From Thermaurantimonas sp046295455 (lineage in GTDB: Bacteria > Bacteroidota > Bacteroidia > Flavobacteriales > Schleiferiaceae): 64,000 bases of DNA. A model generated the notes under the pieces. The model searched no databases, was not told the DNA's origin, and worked only from the letters and a program-made list of their open reading frames with translations. The translations under genes were made by a program, and so were the position numbers. Below, piece after piece: positions 24,055-33,105 of the stretch (its first letter is position 1; every line of letters begins with the position of its first letter). The stretch is taken from positions 1 through 64,000 of the forward strand of contig JBKBNI010000006.1 of the NCBI GenBank assembly GCA_046295455.1. The letters are read 5' to 3'.

Positions 24055-24924
24055 ATGAAAGGAATCATCTTGGCAGGCGGCAGTGGCACCCGACTTCATC
24101 CTCTTACATTGGCGATCAGTAAACAGCTAATGCCCATTTACGACAAGCCAATGATCTACTATCCAATGTCTACGCTCCTTCTGGCGGGAATCAGGGATAT
24201 CCTGATCATTACGACACCCCATGATGCACCGTTGTTCGAACGCCTGCTTGGAGATGGCAGCCGGATTGGCTGTAATTTTCAGTACACAGTACAGCACGTG
24301 CCCAATGGATTAGCTCAGGCATTTGTACTGGGAAAAGATTTTATCGGGACCGATGCCGCGGCTTTAGTCTTAGGTGACAATATATTCTATGGACAGGGAA
24401 TGGGAAGACTGTTGGCCACGTGCGAAAATCCTGAGGGTGGGATTGTATTTGCCTATCACGTCAGTGATCCGGAGCGCTATGGTGTGGTCGAATTTGATGA
24501 AAACAACCGTGTGCTTTCAATCGAAGAAAAACCAAAACATCCTAAATCAAACTTCGCTGTGCCCGGGCTGTATTTTTATGACAACGATGTGGTGAATATC
24601 GCTTCAGAGATCAAACCCAGTGCACGCGGTGAATACGAAATCACAGATGTAAACAACGAATACCTCCGTCAGAACAGGCTTCAGGTGCGTAAGCTGGAGC
24701 GCGGTACGGCGTGGCTCGACACAGGAACATTCACATCACTTATGCAAGCAGGGCAGTTTGTACAGGTGATTGAAGAGCGACAAGGTCTCAAAATCGGATG
24801 TATCGAAGAGATAGCCTGGCGTAAAGGATTTATAAAAGACGAACAACTCGAAACCATAGCTATGTCATTGGTCAAGAGTGGATATGGCCAGTATTTATTA
24901 AATCTGCTCAAGCACAAAGTTTAA
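24055..24924 (+). CDS. rfbA: Glucose-1-phosphate thymidylyltransferase
   Basis: RfbA makes dTDP-glucose from glucose-1-phosphate and dTTP, the first step to dTDP-rhamnose. It has 289 residues, the usual length. The nucleotide-binding loop LAGGSGTRLHPLT, the SKQLMPIYDKPMIYYP segment, VLGDNIFYGQG, the sugar-binding EEKPKHPKSNFAVPGLYFYD and GEYEITDVN are all in place. rfbB, rfbC and rfbD are not in this window, although they are commonly clustered with it. The start ATG directly gives MKGIILAGG. Confidence 0.96.
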   Translation: MKGIILAGGSGTRLHPLTLAISKQLMPIYDKPMIYYPMSTLLLAGIRDILIITTPHDAPLFERLLGDGSRIGCNFQYTVQHVPNGLAQAFVLGKDFIGTDAAALVLGDNIFYGQGMGRLLATCENPEGGIVFAYHVSDPERYGVVEFDENNRVLSIEEKPKHPKSNFAVPGLYFYDNDVVNIASEIKPSARGEYEITDVNNEYLRQNRLQVRKLERGTAWLDTGTFTSLMQAGQFVQVIEERQGLKIGCIEEIAWRKGFIKDEQLETIAMSLVKSGYGQYLLNLLKHKV

Positions 24925-24953
24925 CATGATTTAATACACATCGACATATTCGA

Positions 24954-24985
24954 TTGGATAAAAGAGCTTTTCAATAGTACTTTTG
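24954..24985 (+). promoter_or_regulatory. Full Bacteroidota promoter for sodA
   Basis: TTG at 24954-24956, then 21 bp, then TACTTTTG at 24978-24985 (exact TAnnTTTG). Transcription from about 24990 leaves a ~20-nt leader before the sodA ATG at 25011. Confidence 0.7.
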
Positions 24986-25010
24986 TATGTAATCAAAAAA
25001 ATCTATAAAA

Positions 25011-25622
25011 ATGGCATTCACACTTCCTGATTTACCTTATGATAAGGCTGCCCTCGAGCCTCACATTGATGCTATGACAATGGAAATACATCATGGCAAA
25101 CATCATGCAGCATATGTCAATAATCTAAATGCTGCCATCCAAGGAACCGAACATGAAAATAAAACCATCGAAGAACTCTTGTCCTATGTAAGCAAATTGC
25201 CAGTAGCCGTCCGCAATAACGGTGGAGGGCACTACAATCACTCCCTTTTCTGGCAGATTATGTCTCCCAACGGTGGTGGAAATCCCTCCGGCGAAATTGC
25301 TGCTGAGATCGATAGAACTTTTGGTTCCTTTGACAAGATGAAGGAAGAGTTCAATAAGGCGGCCGCGACCCGCTTTGGATCCGGATGGGCATGGCTATGT
25401 GTAGGTGCAGACAAGAAAATCTTCATTACAAGCACTCCGAATCAAGACAACCCCCTCATGGATGTAGCCGAGCAGAAAGGCATACCCATCCTTGGTCTCG
25501 ATGTATGGGAACACGCCTACTACCTCAAGTATCAAAACAGGCGTCCGGAATACATTGCAGCCTTTTGGAATGTGGTAAACTGGAATGAAGTAAACCGCCG
25601 TTACAAGGAAGCGATCAAATAA
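25011..25622 (+). CDS. sodA: Superoxide dismutase, Mn-type (Fe/Mn family)
   Basis: A cytoplasmic 203-residue enzyme that dismutates superoxide. Metal ligands are His27, His77, Asp164 and His168 (DVWEHAYYLKY). The second-sphere glutamine is in TPNQDNPLM (Gln145), with Gly-Gly at NNGGGHYNHSLFW; that is the Mn arrangement, whereas Fe enzymes place the Gln in the earlier helix. A cambialistic enzyme cannot be excluded. There is no signal peptide. It has its own promoter and terminator and is therefore monocistronic. Confidence 0.94.
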   Translation: MAFTLPDLPYDKAALEPHIDAMTMEIHHGKHHAAYVNNLNAAIQGTEHENKTIEELLSYVSKLPVAVRNNGGGHYNHSLFWQIMSPNGGGNPSGEIAAEIDRTFGSFDKMKEEFNKAAATRFGSGWAWLCVGADKKIFITSTPNQDNPLMDVAEQKGIPILGLDVWEHAYYLKYQNRRPEYIAAFWNVVNWNEVNRRYKEAIK

Positions 25623-25650
25623 ACAAATTATTTAACATCAATCATCACAA

Positions 25651-25680
25651 AACCCGGCCAGCCGGGTTTTTTTATTTTTA
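25651..25680 (+). terminator. Rho-independent terminator after sodA
   Basis: AACCCGG (25651-25657) and CCGGGTT (25662-25668) form a stem with a 4-nt loop, followed by a long T-rich run, 29 nt after the stop. Confidence 0.88.
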
Positions 25681-25739
25681 ACAGATCGGATTAAAAATCA
25701 AAATTTTGTATATCTAAGCCCGTAATGACAATAGACGTA

Positions 25740-25747
25740 TAGTTTTG
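25740..25747 (+). promoter_or_regulatory. Bacteroidota -7 box for ddl-coaD
   Basis: TAGTTTTG is an exact TAnnTTTG, 20 nt before the ddl ATG at 25768. The nearest upstream TTG is too far away to count as a -33 box. Confidence 0.55.
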
Positions 25748-25767
25748 TCGCATAAGAACGACCATTT

Positions 25768-26754
25768 ATGCCGGAATCTACCATTCGTGTCGCAGTCCTG
25801 TGTGGGGGATATAGCGCCGAACGCGAAATATCCTTAAAGAGTGGAAGGGTAGTCTTTGAAAACCTTCCATCAGAAAAATTTGAAAAATATCTGGTAGACG
25901 TTCGAAGAGAGGGAATCTTTGTGAAGACAAGCGAAGGAGAGGTACAGGCCACGCTCCGGCCATTTGGATTTGCCGCTTCGGACACCTTTATCAAATTTGA
26001 TGTGGTATTTAATGCCATTCATGGTACACCGGGCGAAGATGGAATATTACAAGGTATGCTGGATATGCTTAAGGTGCCATACACCACCGGTGGGGTACTT
26101 CCGATGGCTCTGACATTCAGCAAGGCTGAATGCAATGCCTACCTAACTAAAATGGGCTTTCGGGTGCCAAAGGGCATTTACACAACCGAAGAGGTAGATC
26201 CCGGATATGTAATGTCTGAGCTGGGATATCCCGTATTTGTAAAACCCGCCAAAAGCGGCAGCAGCGTCGGAGTATCAAAAGTCGGGAGTCCTGAAGGTCT
26301 TGAAGCTGCTGTAGATCTTGCCAGGCAGACCGATCGTCTGATTCTCATTGAGCAAATGATACATGGCGTCGAGGTATCGTGTGGAGTATCCGATGTCTTT
26401 GGTCACATACAGGTATTTGAAATTACAGAGATTGTTCCTGCGGGTGAATTCTTTGACTATAAGGCTAAATACAGTGGTCAATCTCAAGAGATTACTCCAG
26501 CACGTATCCGGCCGGAGGTCTCTGAGTCGATCAAAGAAATATCCATAGAAGCATATAAGCTACTTAACCTTCATGGACTTTGCAGGATTGACTTTATCGT
26601 ACCGGATTCAGAAGCTCCGGTTTTGATTGAAATCAATACAGTGCCAGGTTTATCAGAGATGTCTATCCTGCCACGCCAGGCAGCGTATCTGGGGATTTCA
26701 CTCGACCAACTGTTTTCAGCCTGTATTTTTAGTGCATTAAAAAGAAACAGCTGA
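25768..26754 (+). CDS. ddl: D-alanine--D-alanine ligase
   Basis: An ATP-grasp enzyme that joins two D-Ala for peptidoglycan precursors, 328 residues. N-terminal CGGYSAEREISLKSG and NAIHGTPGEDGILQG carry substrate-binding residues, including the Glu of the family. PVFVKPAKSGSSVGVSKV is the ATP-grasp loop, and CRIDFIV..VLIEINTVPGLSEMS holds the Mg ligands. The Phe/Tyr-Lys region is present (FFDYKAKYSG). It is not within a mur/fts cluster here; coaD follows with a one-base overlap (TGATG). Confidence 0.95.
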   Translation: MPESTIRVAVLCGGYSAEREISLKSGRVVFENLPSEKFEKYLVDVRREGIFVKTSEGEVQATLRPFGFAASDTFIKFDVVFNAIHGTPGEDGILQGMLDMLKVPYTTGGVLPMALTFSKAECNAYLTKMGFRVPKGIYTTEEVDPGYVMSELGYPVFVKPAKSGSSVGVSKVGSPEGLEAAVDLARQTDRLILIEQMIHGVEVSCGVSDVFGHIQVFEITEIVPAGEFFDYKAKYSGQSQEITPARIRPEVSESIKEISIEAYKLLNLHGLCRIDFIVPDSEAPVLIEINTVPGLSEMSILPRQAAYLGISLDQLFSACIFSALKRNS

Positions 26755-27212
26755 TGGATCGGATTGCGGTTTTTCCTGGGTCTTTTGACCCGATTACAAA
26801 GGGGCACTTTGATGTAATTTGCAGAGCAGCCGAATTATTTGACCGAATTATTGTCGCCGTCGGAATCAATTCAAACAAAACATACATGTTTACTCTGGAG
26901 CAGCGTATGGAATGGATCCGAAAGACATTCGAAGCCCGGCACAACATACAGGTTGACTCCTACGAAGGCCTCACAGTGAATTACTGCAAAAAAGTAAATG
27001 CCCGGTTTATCCTCAGGGGATTGCGTAATCCGGCTGACTTTGAATTTGAAAAAGCAGTAGCTCAAACCAATCGGAAATTAATGCCCGAGATTGATACGGT
27101 ATTTCTCCTGACCTCATCCGGCCACTCATCCATATCGAGTAGCATCGTAAGGGATGTGATTCGGAATGGGGGAGATTATACGCTTCTGGTACCGGATTCT
27201 GTACGGATTTGA
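26754..27212 (+). CDS. coaD: Phosphopantetheine adenylyltransferase
   Basis: CoaD performs the penultimate step of coenzyme A synthesis, transferring AMP to 4'-phosphopantetheine. The 152-residue protein has the nucleotidyltransferase T-x-G-H motif (GSFDPITKGH, His18), RGLRNPADFEFE for pantetheine binding, and the ISSS..R motif near residues 125-131 (SSISSSIVRDV). Its start overlaps the ddl stop by one base, indicating translational coupling. It faces the TIGR02757 gene, whose end is 13 bp away. Confidence 0.95.
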   Translation: MDRIAVFPGSFDPITKGHFDVICRAAELFDRIIVAVGINSNKTYMFTLEQRMEWIRKTFEARHNIQVDSYEGLTVNYCKKVNARFILRGLRNPADFEFEKAVAQTNRKLMPEIDTVFLLTSSGHSSISSSIVRDVIRNGGDYTLLVPDSVRI

Positions 27213-27225
27213 AATCAATACTGCC

Positions 27226-28017
27226 CTACATAAAGGGTGAAAGTGACTTTTTCTCCAGACCGATTCCAAATAATGCGTAGTCGTACCTGACCGGATCGCT
27301 GGGGTCAAACCTGCGAAGCACAGAGTCCAATTCCCGTACGGCTTTCAGGTCATTTTGTCTGCGAGTGAGCAAACCCAATGCTCTGGCAGTAGTGCCTGTA
27401 TGCACATCGAGCGGGCAGCTCAGCAGAGATGGGGATATTCTCCGCCAGATTCCAAAATCAACTCCCCGGACAGAACTCCTCACCATCCATCTGAGAAACA
27501 TATGTATCCGTTTGGCTGCCGAACCGGCAGACGGATCAGCAATGTGCTTGCCGCTGCGGCCGGCCGGCTCCAGTGACAAAATTCTGGAACGAAAGCGGAC
27601 GATGGAATTCATGAGGTCTTGCTCTCCGGATTTAGGCAGAAAAATGGTCTCCAGACTGCTGTGCGCCCGATAATATTTATTTAATGATTTTACAAAAAAC
27701 AAAGCATCTTCACCTTTAAAGGTGCGATGAACAAATTTTTTTAAAGATATAAGATCCCCATCCGTATGATTGCAGATGAAGTCATAGGGAGAATCGTCCA
27801 TTAGGCGCATCATATTCTGCGCACTTCTAATGATAGACTTGCGATTGCCCCAGCTTATTGTAGCAGTGAGCAGTGCGGATATTTCAATGTCTCCTCTTTG
27901 TGTATATCGGTGTGGTACTGAAATGGGATCTTCACCAACGAAAAGTTCACTTTCATAGTAGTCAGCCTTTGAATCAAGATAATCTTTTAATGCTAATAAG
28001 TTCATTATCACGTTCAT
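27226..28017 (-). CDS. TIGR02757 family protein (DUF2400)
   Basis: A 263-residue protein with the family's characteristic stretches: VPHRYTQRGDIEISALLTATISWGNRKSI near residues 35-63, and CPLDVHTGTTARALGLLTRRQND near residues 205-227. The latter resembles the helix-hairpin-helix and catalytic region of HhH-GPD DNA glycosylases (LPGVG..TA). A DNA-repair role is suggested by that similarity only. Its ATG at 28017 overlaps the lptD stop (TAATG), so it is coupled to lptD; a second in-frame ATG is at 28005. Confidence 0.85.
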   Translation of the reverse strand: MNVIMNLLALKDYLDSKADYYESELFVGEDPISVPHRYTQRGDIEISALLTATISWGNRKSIIRSAQNMMRLMDDSPYDFICNHTDGDLISLKKFVHRTFKGEDALFFVKSLNKYYRAHSSLETIFLPKSGEQDLMNSIVRFRSRILSLEPAGRSGKHIADPSAGSAAKRIHMFLRWMVRSSVRGVDFGIWRRISPSLLSCPLDVHTGTTARALGLLTRRQNDLKAVRELDSVLRRFDPSDPVRYDYALFGIGLEKKSLSPFM

Positions 28018-30698
28018 TAAAGTACAGCCGGGAAGTCTCCCAAACCCCTTCGACGGTCAAATTTGAGGTCGCGAAGCATGCCCGCCTTCGCATTGATGGT
28101 GATGAAGTACGACTTCTGAAAGCCCACCGGAACCCAGCTGAAGGTCATCATCCAGCAGTGAAGATTCCTGGAGAGGTTGATGTTGGTAAATCCGATCTCT
28201 CGGCGTACGAGGTCATACCCTGAGTTGAAATTCAAATTCCAGTTTTCGGTCAGTTCAATGTTGCCGCTAAACATCATGGATTGTACCACAGAAGATTGAC
28301 CCACTCTACTTGACGGGCTGTATGCCAGGGCATAGTTTACGGAAAGTGACCATTTTGCATTGTAGTCCACGTAGGTTACGGGACTGTAATAGTTTACATC
28401 CCCTGAGGTGATGCCGGCCGGTATAAATTCATCGTTGACCGATGTGACGGCTGATGAGGGTTTTTCTTCAGAAGCCGGGGATTTTCCACCAAACCATTTA
28501 TCGAAGACCGCACTGCTGATACTGGTTCCAAGGTTTAATGAGGTACTCTGAGGCCTGAGAAGCCTTCCTGTCCGGTTGATCTCAAGAATCGGACTTCGAA
28601 TACCGAGGGAATCCAGGCTGTAGGGGTCAAAGGAGGTTGTATAGTTTACATTTAGTTTGCCTTTAAAAAGGGTGGTGCGTGCCGTCATATTGACGATACT
28701 CCACTTAAAGATTTCTGCTGCCATATTGTAATTTCCATCAATGGAAAATCCCTCTATAAGCATCACTTTGGACTCGCCTGTGCTATCCCGTTTGCTCTTA
28801 AATTTGGCATCCAGAATGTTATCCAGACCAAAATTGATCAGCCCCAACATTCCTGGGTTGGGTGTGCCAAAGATGGCTCCTTGAAACCGGTTTTGAATGC
28901 CTATTTTACCCGTTGTGTCTGACTGAACCTGCTGAAAAGGATTGCCGGCAAAATTTCTCCAGGCAGGTGCTGAAAAGTCCGGTGTGTAACTAAGGCCCAG
29001 TCTCGGAGTCATCACGTGGCGAAGGGCTTTGACCGGCCCTTTTCTGTAGGTGAAGATTCCATATATTTTGGTGGTGAATTGCACCGAAGTCGAAAAATCA
29101 TTGAGTACATAGAACCCACGGAGCGTATCGGTGATCACAGGTCTGTTGAGCAATTCGTCAAAGGTGTATGAAAACGATTGAAAGTACCACCTCGAACCCA
29201 AATTGACAGAAGGTACCATAGTGATGTACTTTAATATCCTGTAATTTCCCGAAAATGGAATCCGGTGGCTTACACCGTTTACAGAGTTTCGAAGCAACTG
29301 CTCCAGGGGATTTGCGCCTAATGAGTCAAGAATAAAGGAGACTGAATTTCGGAAGGTCATGGAGTAGTTAAACCCAACCTCTTCATACCATTTTGGCAAC
29401 CCTACCGGTTTTTTCTTTTTAAAGGGTTGAATGCGGGTCACGTTTAGTGCGAGCTCGGGAAAGTTCAGATCGACCTGGCCGGTTTGCAGATTCTGACGGT
29501 GATTTACCCCCATGTTGAGAGATATGGGCTTGCCCGGAAATGTTTTTACCAGGTTTACAGACGATCCAATGTTGTTGTTTAAGATATTGTTTTGCTGAAA
29601 AGTGCTGGTTCTGAAAAAATTTGTAGTAACAAAATTCAGATTTGCAGAAAAGTTTAAATCAGGTCGTGCCTTTGGATCCTGGCTATGTGACCATGAGATT
29701 TGGAAATCACTTTGATTGATATAGCGGCCAAACTCGGCAAAGATGGGTCTTCCGATGATTAATCGGTTGTAAGTGAGGTTTACATTTCCCGAAAATTTGT
29801 ATCGGCGTGCATACCTGTTGGTCGTGCGCACCTGAAATCCCCCCATCGTATATATATCCGCATTGACCATCATATCCCAATACGGGCTGGCAGCCCAATA
29901 AAATCCCAGATTTGTGAGTCCGTAGCCGCGCTCGGCATTATTGGTGTATCCGGGAAGGATCAATCCGGATTTCTGTCGCTGGATGGTCGGAAAAAAACCA
30001 AAAGGAACAATGACAGGAGTAGGAATGTCTAGCATTTCGAGAAATGCCGGTCCGGTAACAATTTGTTTTCCTGGGATAACTTTGGTTTTTAGTGTGACCA
30101 GTCTGAAATGGGGATGCTCATGGCTGCACGTTGTAAAGGATGCCCTACGAATATAAAGTACTTGGTTTTCAAGCATTTTTACTTCCTCCCCGTGTAGAAA
30201 TCCTTCGCCTTCCTGGGTGATTACCTTTTTAATTTTAGCCCTTTTGGTCTCAAAGTTATAGCGGATGGTATCCGTGTTGTAAGACTTTCCGTCTTCTATA
30301 AAAATTGGCTTCTGGATTATTTTACCGGTGGAGTCGCGAATGCCTGTAGCTATGAGTTCGCTGGTTTTGAAGTGAATGATGATCAGTCCGGCTTTTAAAG
30401 TGATGTTCTGGTAATCTACCTGTGCATTGTTGTACAACCGGGCCGTATTGCCGTCTAATGATATCGATATGGTATCCTCTGCGGTGTATTTAACCAGATC
30501 TTGAAGGGCGCTTGATGTTCGGATGACTCTTCGGCCATCCCCCAGGGCTGCCGGCACCATGAGTGAATCCGTCTGCTGTGAGTACAAATCGATCCCGCTC
30601 AATAGCAAAAACAACACACATGCACGCGTTAATAAATAATGATCGATTCTTAAGTACTGTAATGTAATGGCTATTAGTTTTGAAATTATTGTAGGCAA
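28017..30698 (-). CDS. lptD: LPS-assembly protein LptD, Bacteroidota type
   Basis: A large 893-residue outer-membrane protein. A signal-like hydrophobic stretch is near residues 24-40 (ACVLFLLLSGIDLYSQQ). Next comes an OstA/LptA-like periplasmic domain (residues ~75-190, LYNNAQVDYQNITLKAG.. to ..CSHEHPHF). The conserved TCSHEHPHFRL, PGKQIVTGPAFLEM and PVIVPFGFFP stretch precedes a barrel of about 650 residues. LptD inserts lipopolysaccharide into the outer leaflet together with LptE. The cysteine pairs of E. coli LptD are not matched. A -7 box lies just upstream. It is divergent from the amidase gene, a neighbourhood that recurs in this phylum. Confidence 0.85.
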   Translation of the reverse strand: MPTIISKLIAITLQYLRIDHYLLTRACVLFLLLSGIDLYSQQTDSLMVPAALGDGRRVIRTSSALQDLVKYTAEDTISISLDGNTARLYNNAQVDYQNITLKAGLIIIHFKTSELIATGIRDSTGKIIQKPIFIEDGKSYNTDTIRYNFETKRAKIKKVITQEGEGFLHGEEVKMLENQVLYIRRASFTTCSHEHPHFRLVTLKTKVIPGKQIVTGPAFLEMLDIPTPVIVPFGFFPTIQRQKSGLILPGYTNNAERGYGLTNLGFYWAASPYWDMMVNADIYTMGGFQVRTTNRYARRYKFSGNVNLTYNRLIIGRPIFAEFGRYINQSDFQISWSHSQDPKARPDLNFSANLNFVTTNFFRTSTFQQNNILNNNIGSSVNLVKTFPGKPISLNMGVNHRQNLQTGQVDLNFPELALNVTRIQPFKKKKPVGLPKWYEEVGFNYSMTFRNSVSFILDSLGANPLEQLLRNSVNGVSHRIPFSGNYRILKYITMVPSVNLGSRWYFQSFSYTFDELLNRPVITDTLRGFYVLNDFSTSVQFTTKIYGIFTYRKGPVKALRHVMTPRLGLSYTPDFSAPAWRNFAGNPFQQVQSDTTGKIGIQNRFQGAIFGTPNPGMLGLINFGLDNILDAKFKSKRDSTGESKVMLIEGFSIDGNYNMAAEIFKWSIVNMTARTTLFKGKLNVNYTTSFDPYSLDSLGIRSPILEINRTGRLLRPQSTSLNLGTSISSAVFDKWFGGKSPASEEKPSSAVTSVNDEFIPAGITSGDVNYYSPVTYVDYNAKWSLSVNYALAYSPSSRVGQSSVVQSMMFSGNIELTENWNLNFNSGYDLVRREIGFTNINLSRNLHCWMMTFSWVPVGFQKSYFITINAKAGMLRDLKFDRRRGLGDFPAVL

Positions 30699-30716
30699 CA
30701 GTTTGACAAAAATATT

Positions 30717-30724
30717 TAGATTGG
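30717..30724 (-). promoter_or_regulatory. Bacteroidota -7 box for lptD
   Basis: Read on the minus strand it is TATTTTTG, an exact TAnnTTTG, 18 nt before the lptD ATG at 30698. It lies in the divergent gap between lptD and the amidase gene. Confidence 0.55.
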
Positions 30725-30770
30725 GGTACGAAATTTGAAAATCTTGGTTAGTACATACCGCTCAATTGAA

Positions 30771-32036
30771 ATGAAATTTAATACTCATTTGAGATTTCTG
30801 GCAATTTTGACCGCGATGATTTTGTTCTTGCCGGGATTTGAGGTATTCAGAGATATTTCCGAGGGTGGAATACGCACTGTAGTCATCGATCCGGGGCATG
30901 GAGGCTACGATTCTGGCAACAAAGGTACCGGTCGCAAGTCAAAAAGAGAAAAAGATGTGGCTCTGGATGTCTCTCTTCTTGTTGGAAAATACATACAAGA
31001 AAATCTTCCCGATGTAAAGGTGATTTACACCCGCAATAGCGATGTTTTTGTGCCCCTGTATGAGCGAACCAATATTGCCAATCGCGCTAAGGCTGACCTC
31101 TTTATCAGCATTCACTGCGATGCATACACCACACCGGCGGCCTTCGGTTCTACCACATTTGTGATGGGGACAAATCACAGTGAAGAAAACATGCGTGTGG
31201 CCATTCAGGAAAACTCGGTAATTTTTCTCGAAGAGGACTACAAAGTACGTTATGAGGGTTTTGACCCCACTAAGCCGGAGACTTACATCGCCCTCACACT
31301 CTATCAGAATGCGCATTTGAACCAAAGCATCGAATTTGGCCAAATGGTGCAGAACCAATTCAGGGAAAGAGCCAGGCGCAAAGATCGTGGAGTGAGACAG
31401 CAACCATTGTATGTCACCAGCCGGACAAGTATGCCGGCCGTTTTGATCGAGCTAGGCTTTCTGACCAACCCGTCAGAAGAAGACTTTCTCAACTCAAAAG
31501 AAGGTCAAGAAATAATGGCCTCTGCCATCTACAGAGCTGTAAAGGAGTACAAAACAACCGTAGAGTCAAGAGGCAGGCTTAGCGCCCCGCTTCCTATTGC
31601 ATCTGCACAAAAGACTCCATCATCCGAAGAGAAACCGAAAACCACCGGCACTGAAGTGCCTTCAGCTTCCGGAGGCCAGGCTGCCCCAATCCCGCAATCC
31701 ACCGAATCCGCTTCTACAAATAAGGTACCCATTCACTCTACCCAAAACATCGGTATAAGTGGTGTGCATTTCAGGGTGCAAATCGAGACCTCTACCAATT
31801 CTAAAGATAAAAAAGATAAAATCTTCTCTTTGGTCGAAAACGTGACTGAGGTCAAGGAAGGCACCCTGTATAAATACCAGATTTGCTGCTTTACTTCTAT
31901 AAAAGAAGCTACTGCTATGCAGAATCTCATGCGCAAAAAGGGTTTTAAAGATGCTTTTGTGGCCCCCTACAATGGTAGTAAGAGGATATCCATCGCGGAT
32001 GCAGAAAATTTGTTGCAGAGCAGACAGGTGAATTAG
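30771..32036 (+). CDS. N-acetylmuramoyl-L-alanine amidase with C-terminal SPOR domain
   Basis: A 421-residue periplasmic cell-wall hydrolase of the Amidase_3 family. After an N-terminal hydrophobic segment come zinc and catalytic motifs VIDPGHGGYDSG, a Glu in KREKDVALDVS, SIHCDAY, and VLIELGFLTNPSEE with the final catalytic Glu. A Pro/Ser/Thr-rich linker (about residues 260-325) leads to a SPOR-like domain (GVHFRVQIETS..YKYQICCFTSIKEATAMQNLMRKKGF), which binds denuded glycan at division sites. A TTG start at 30735 is possible. ATG 30771 (MKFNTHLRFLAILT) gives a proper signal peptide and is preferred. Confidence 0.92.
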   Translation: MKFNTHLRFLAILTAMILFLPGFEVFRDISEGGIRTVVIDPGHGGYDSGNKGTGRKSKREKDVALDVSLLVGKYIQENLPDVKVIYTRNSDVFVPLYERTNIANRAKADLFISIHCDAYTTPAAFGSTTFVMGTNHSEENMRVAIQENSVIFLEEDYKVRYEGFDPTKPETYIALTLYQNAHLNQSIEFGQMVQNQFRERARRKDRGVRQQPLYVTSRTSMPAVLIELGFLTNPSEEDFLNSKEGQEIMASAIYRAVKEYKTTVESRGRLSAPLPIASAQKTPSSEEKPKTTGTEVPSASGGQAAPIPQSTESASTNKVPIHSTQNIGISGVHFRVQIETSTNSKDKKDKIFSLVENVTEVKEGTLYKYQICCFTSIKEATAMQNLMRKKGFKDAFVAPYNGSKRISIADAENLLQSRQVN

Positions 32037-32104
32037 ATAGCATTCACCAACATACCAAGAAAATAGCGGAGCCTCCTTCGTAATATTGCAAAAAAAATTA
32101 TACA

Positions 32105-33070
32105 TTGAAATTTTCAAAGGAATTTAAGGCGGGTCTGATTGCTCTGGTCACCATTGCCTTCCTATACTGGGGAATTAACTTTCTGAAAGGTAATGACATA
32201 TTCGTAAAAAAAACCACCTTTTATGCCGTCTACGAAAATGTAAATGGATTGGCTCGGGCTCAATCGGTCATTCTCAATGGATATACGGTAGGTCAGGTCG
32301 AAAAAATTACTTTTACCGACCTTTCAGGAAGCCGTTTGCTTGTAGAATTTTCTCTTTCTCAAAACATCCGGTTACCTAAGAATACAGTAGCCATGATTAC
32401 CACTACGGATCTTCTCAGCGGAAAATCCATTGTGCTTAAGCCTGGTGATTCGCCGGATTTCCTGAGCAAAGGAGACACCCTACCATCGGCCATCGACAAT
32501 GGATTTGCCGAAGAACTGGTTCAATTAAAGGACAATTTTGAAAACATTACCTATCACATCGACACCTTTCTCATAAAAATCAACGCCATATTGGACGATG
32601 AAAATGTAGTCAATTTAAACAAAAGTATCGCAAAAATTGCCCAAACAATCGATCAAAGTTCACATCGGATCACTGCTACGATACAGAATTTAGAGAAATT
32701 ATCACAATCCCTGGCAGATCAAAACTCTTCCCTGAACCGGACATTGGACAATGCCGCCGAAATCACCGAAGCCATAAAAGCCGAAGATCTGGCAAAGCTT
32801 ATTGCCTCCATCCAAAACACAACGGACGAACTGAGACAAATTCTGGCAGACATTCAATCAGGAAAAGGAAATCTTGGCAAACTTACACGGGACTCTACAC
32901 TGTATGACAACCTTCGTATCACGACCGATCAGCTCAATAAACTTGTTTTGGACTTAAAGTACAATCCGCGTAGGTATATCAATGTATCGGTTTTTGGCCG
33001 TAAATCGAAGCCTTATTCAGATGAAGAGATTCATCAGAATTTCGAAAAAGAAAAACCTTTGAATCCATAA
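32105..33070 (+). CDS. MlaD/MCE-family lipid-transport protein
   Basis: 321 residues. One N-terminal membrane helix (KAGLIALVTIAFLYWGINFLKG) anchors the protein. Then comes one MCE domain (FYAVYENVNGLARAQSVILNGYTVGQVEKI..SGKSIVLKPG) and a long coiled-coil region (~residues 130-290). MCE proteins form hexamers that ferry phospholipids between membranes with an MlaEF ABC transporter. No mlaE or mlaF is in the window. The start is TTG at 32105, since the next in-frame ATG is well inside the MCE domain. TAATATTG (32081-32088) is a near-consensus -7 box. Confidence 0.87.
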   Translation: MKFSKEFKAGLIALVTIAFLYWGINFLKGNDIFVKKTTFYAVYENVNGLARAQSVILNGYTVGQVEKITFTDLSGSRLLVEFSLSQNIRLPKNTVAMITTTDLLSGKSIVLKPGDSPDFLSKGDTLPSAIDNGFAEELVQLKDNFENITYHIDTFLIKINAILDDENVVNLNKSIAKIAQTIDQSSHRITATIQNLEKLSQSLADQNSSLNRTLDNAAEITEAIKAEDLAKLIASIQNTTDELRQILADIQSGKGNLGKLTRDSTLYDNLRITTDQLNKLVLDLKYNPRRYINVSVFGRKSKPYSDEEIHQNFEKEKPLNP

Positions 33071-33092
33071 TGTAGTTTGTTTAAGAAAATGT

Positions 33093-33100
33093 TATTTTTG
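33093..33100 (+). promoter_or_regulatory. Bacteroidota -7 box for the Fe-S oxidoreductase gene
   Basis: TATTTTTG is an exact TAnnTTTG with only five bases between it and the ATG at 33106. This predicts a leaderless or nearly leaderless mRNA. TTTG at 33076-33079 is 13 bp upstream, closer than standard. Confidence 0.5.
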
Positions 33101-33105
33101 GATTT

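Noticed and set aside
30939..31403. 154-codon frame opposite the amidase gene
   Set aside because: Antisense to conserved amidase motifs, with no recognisable protein features.
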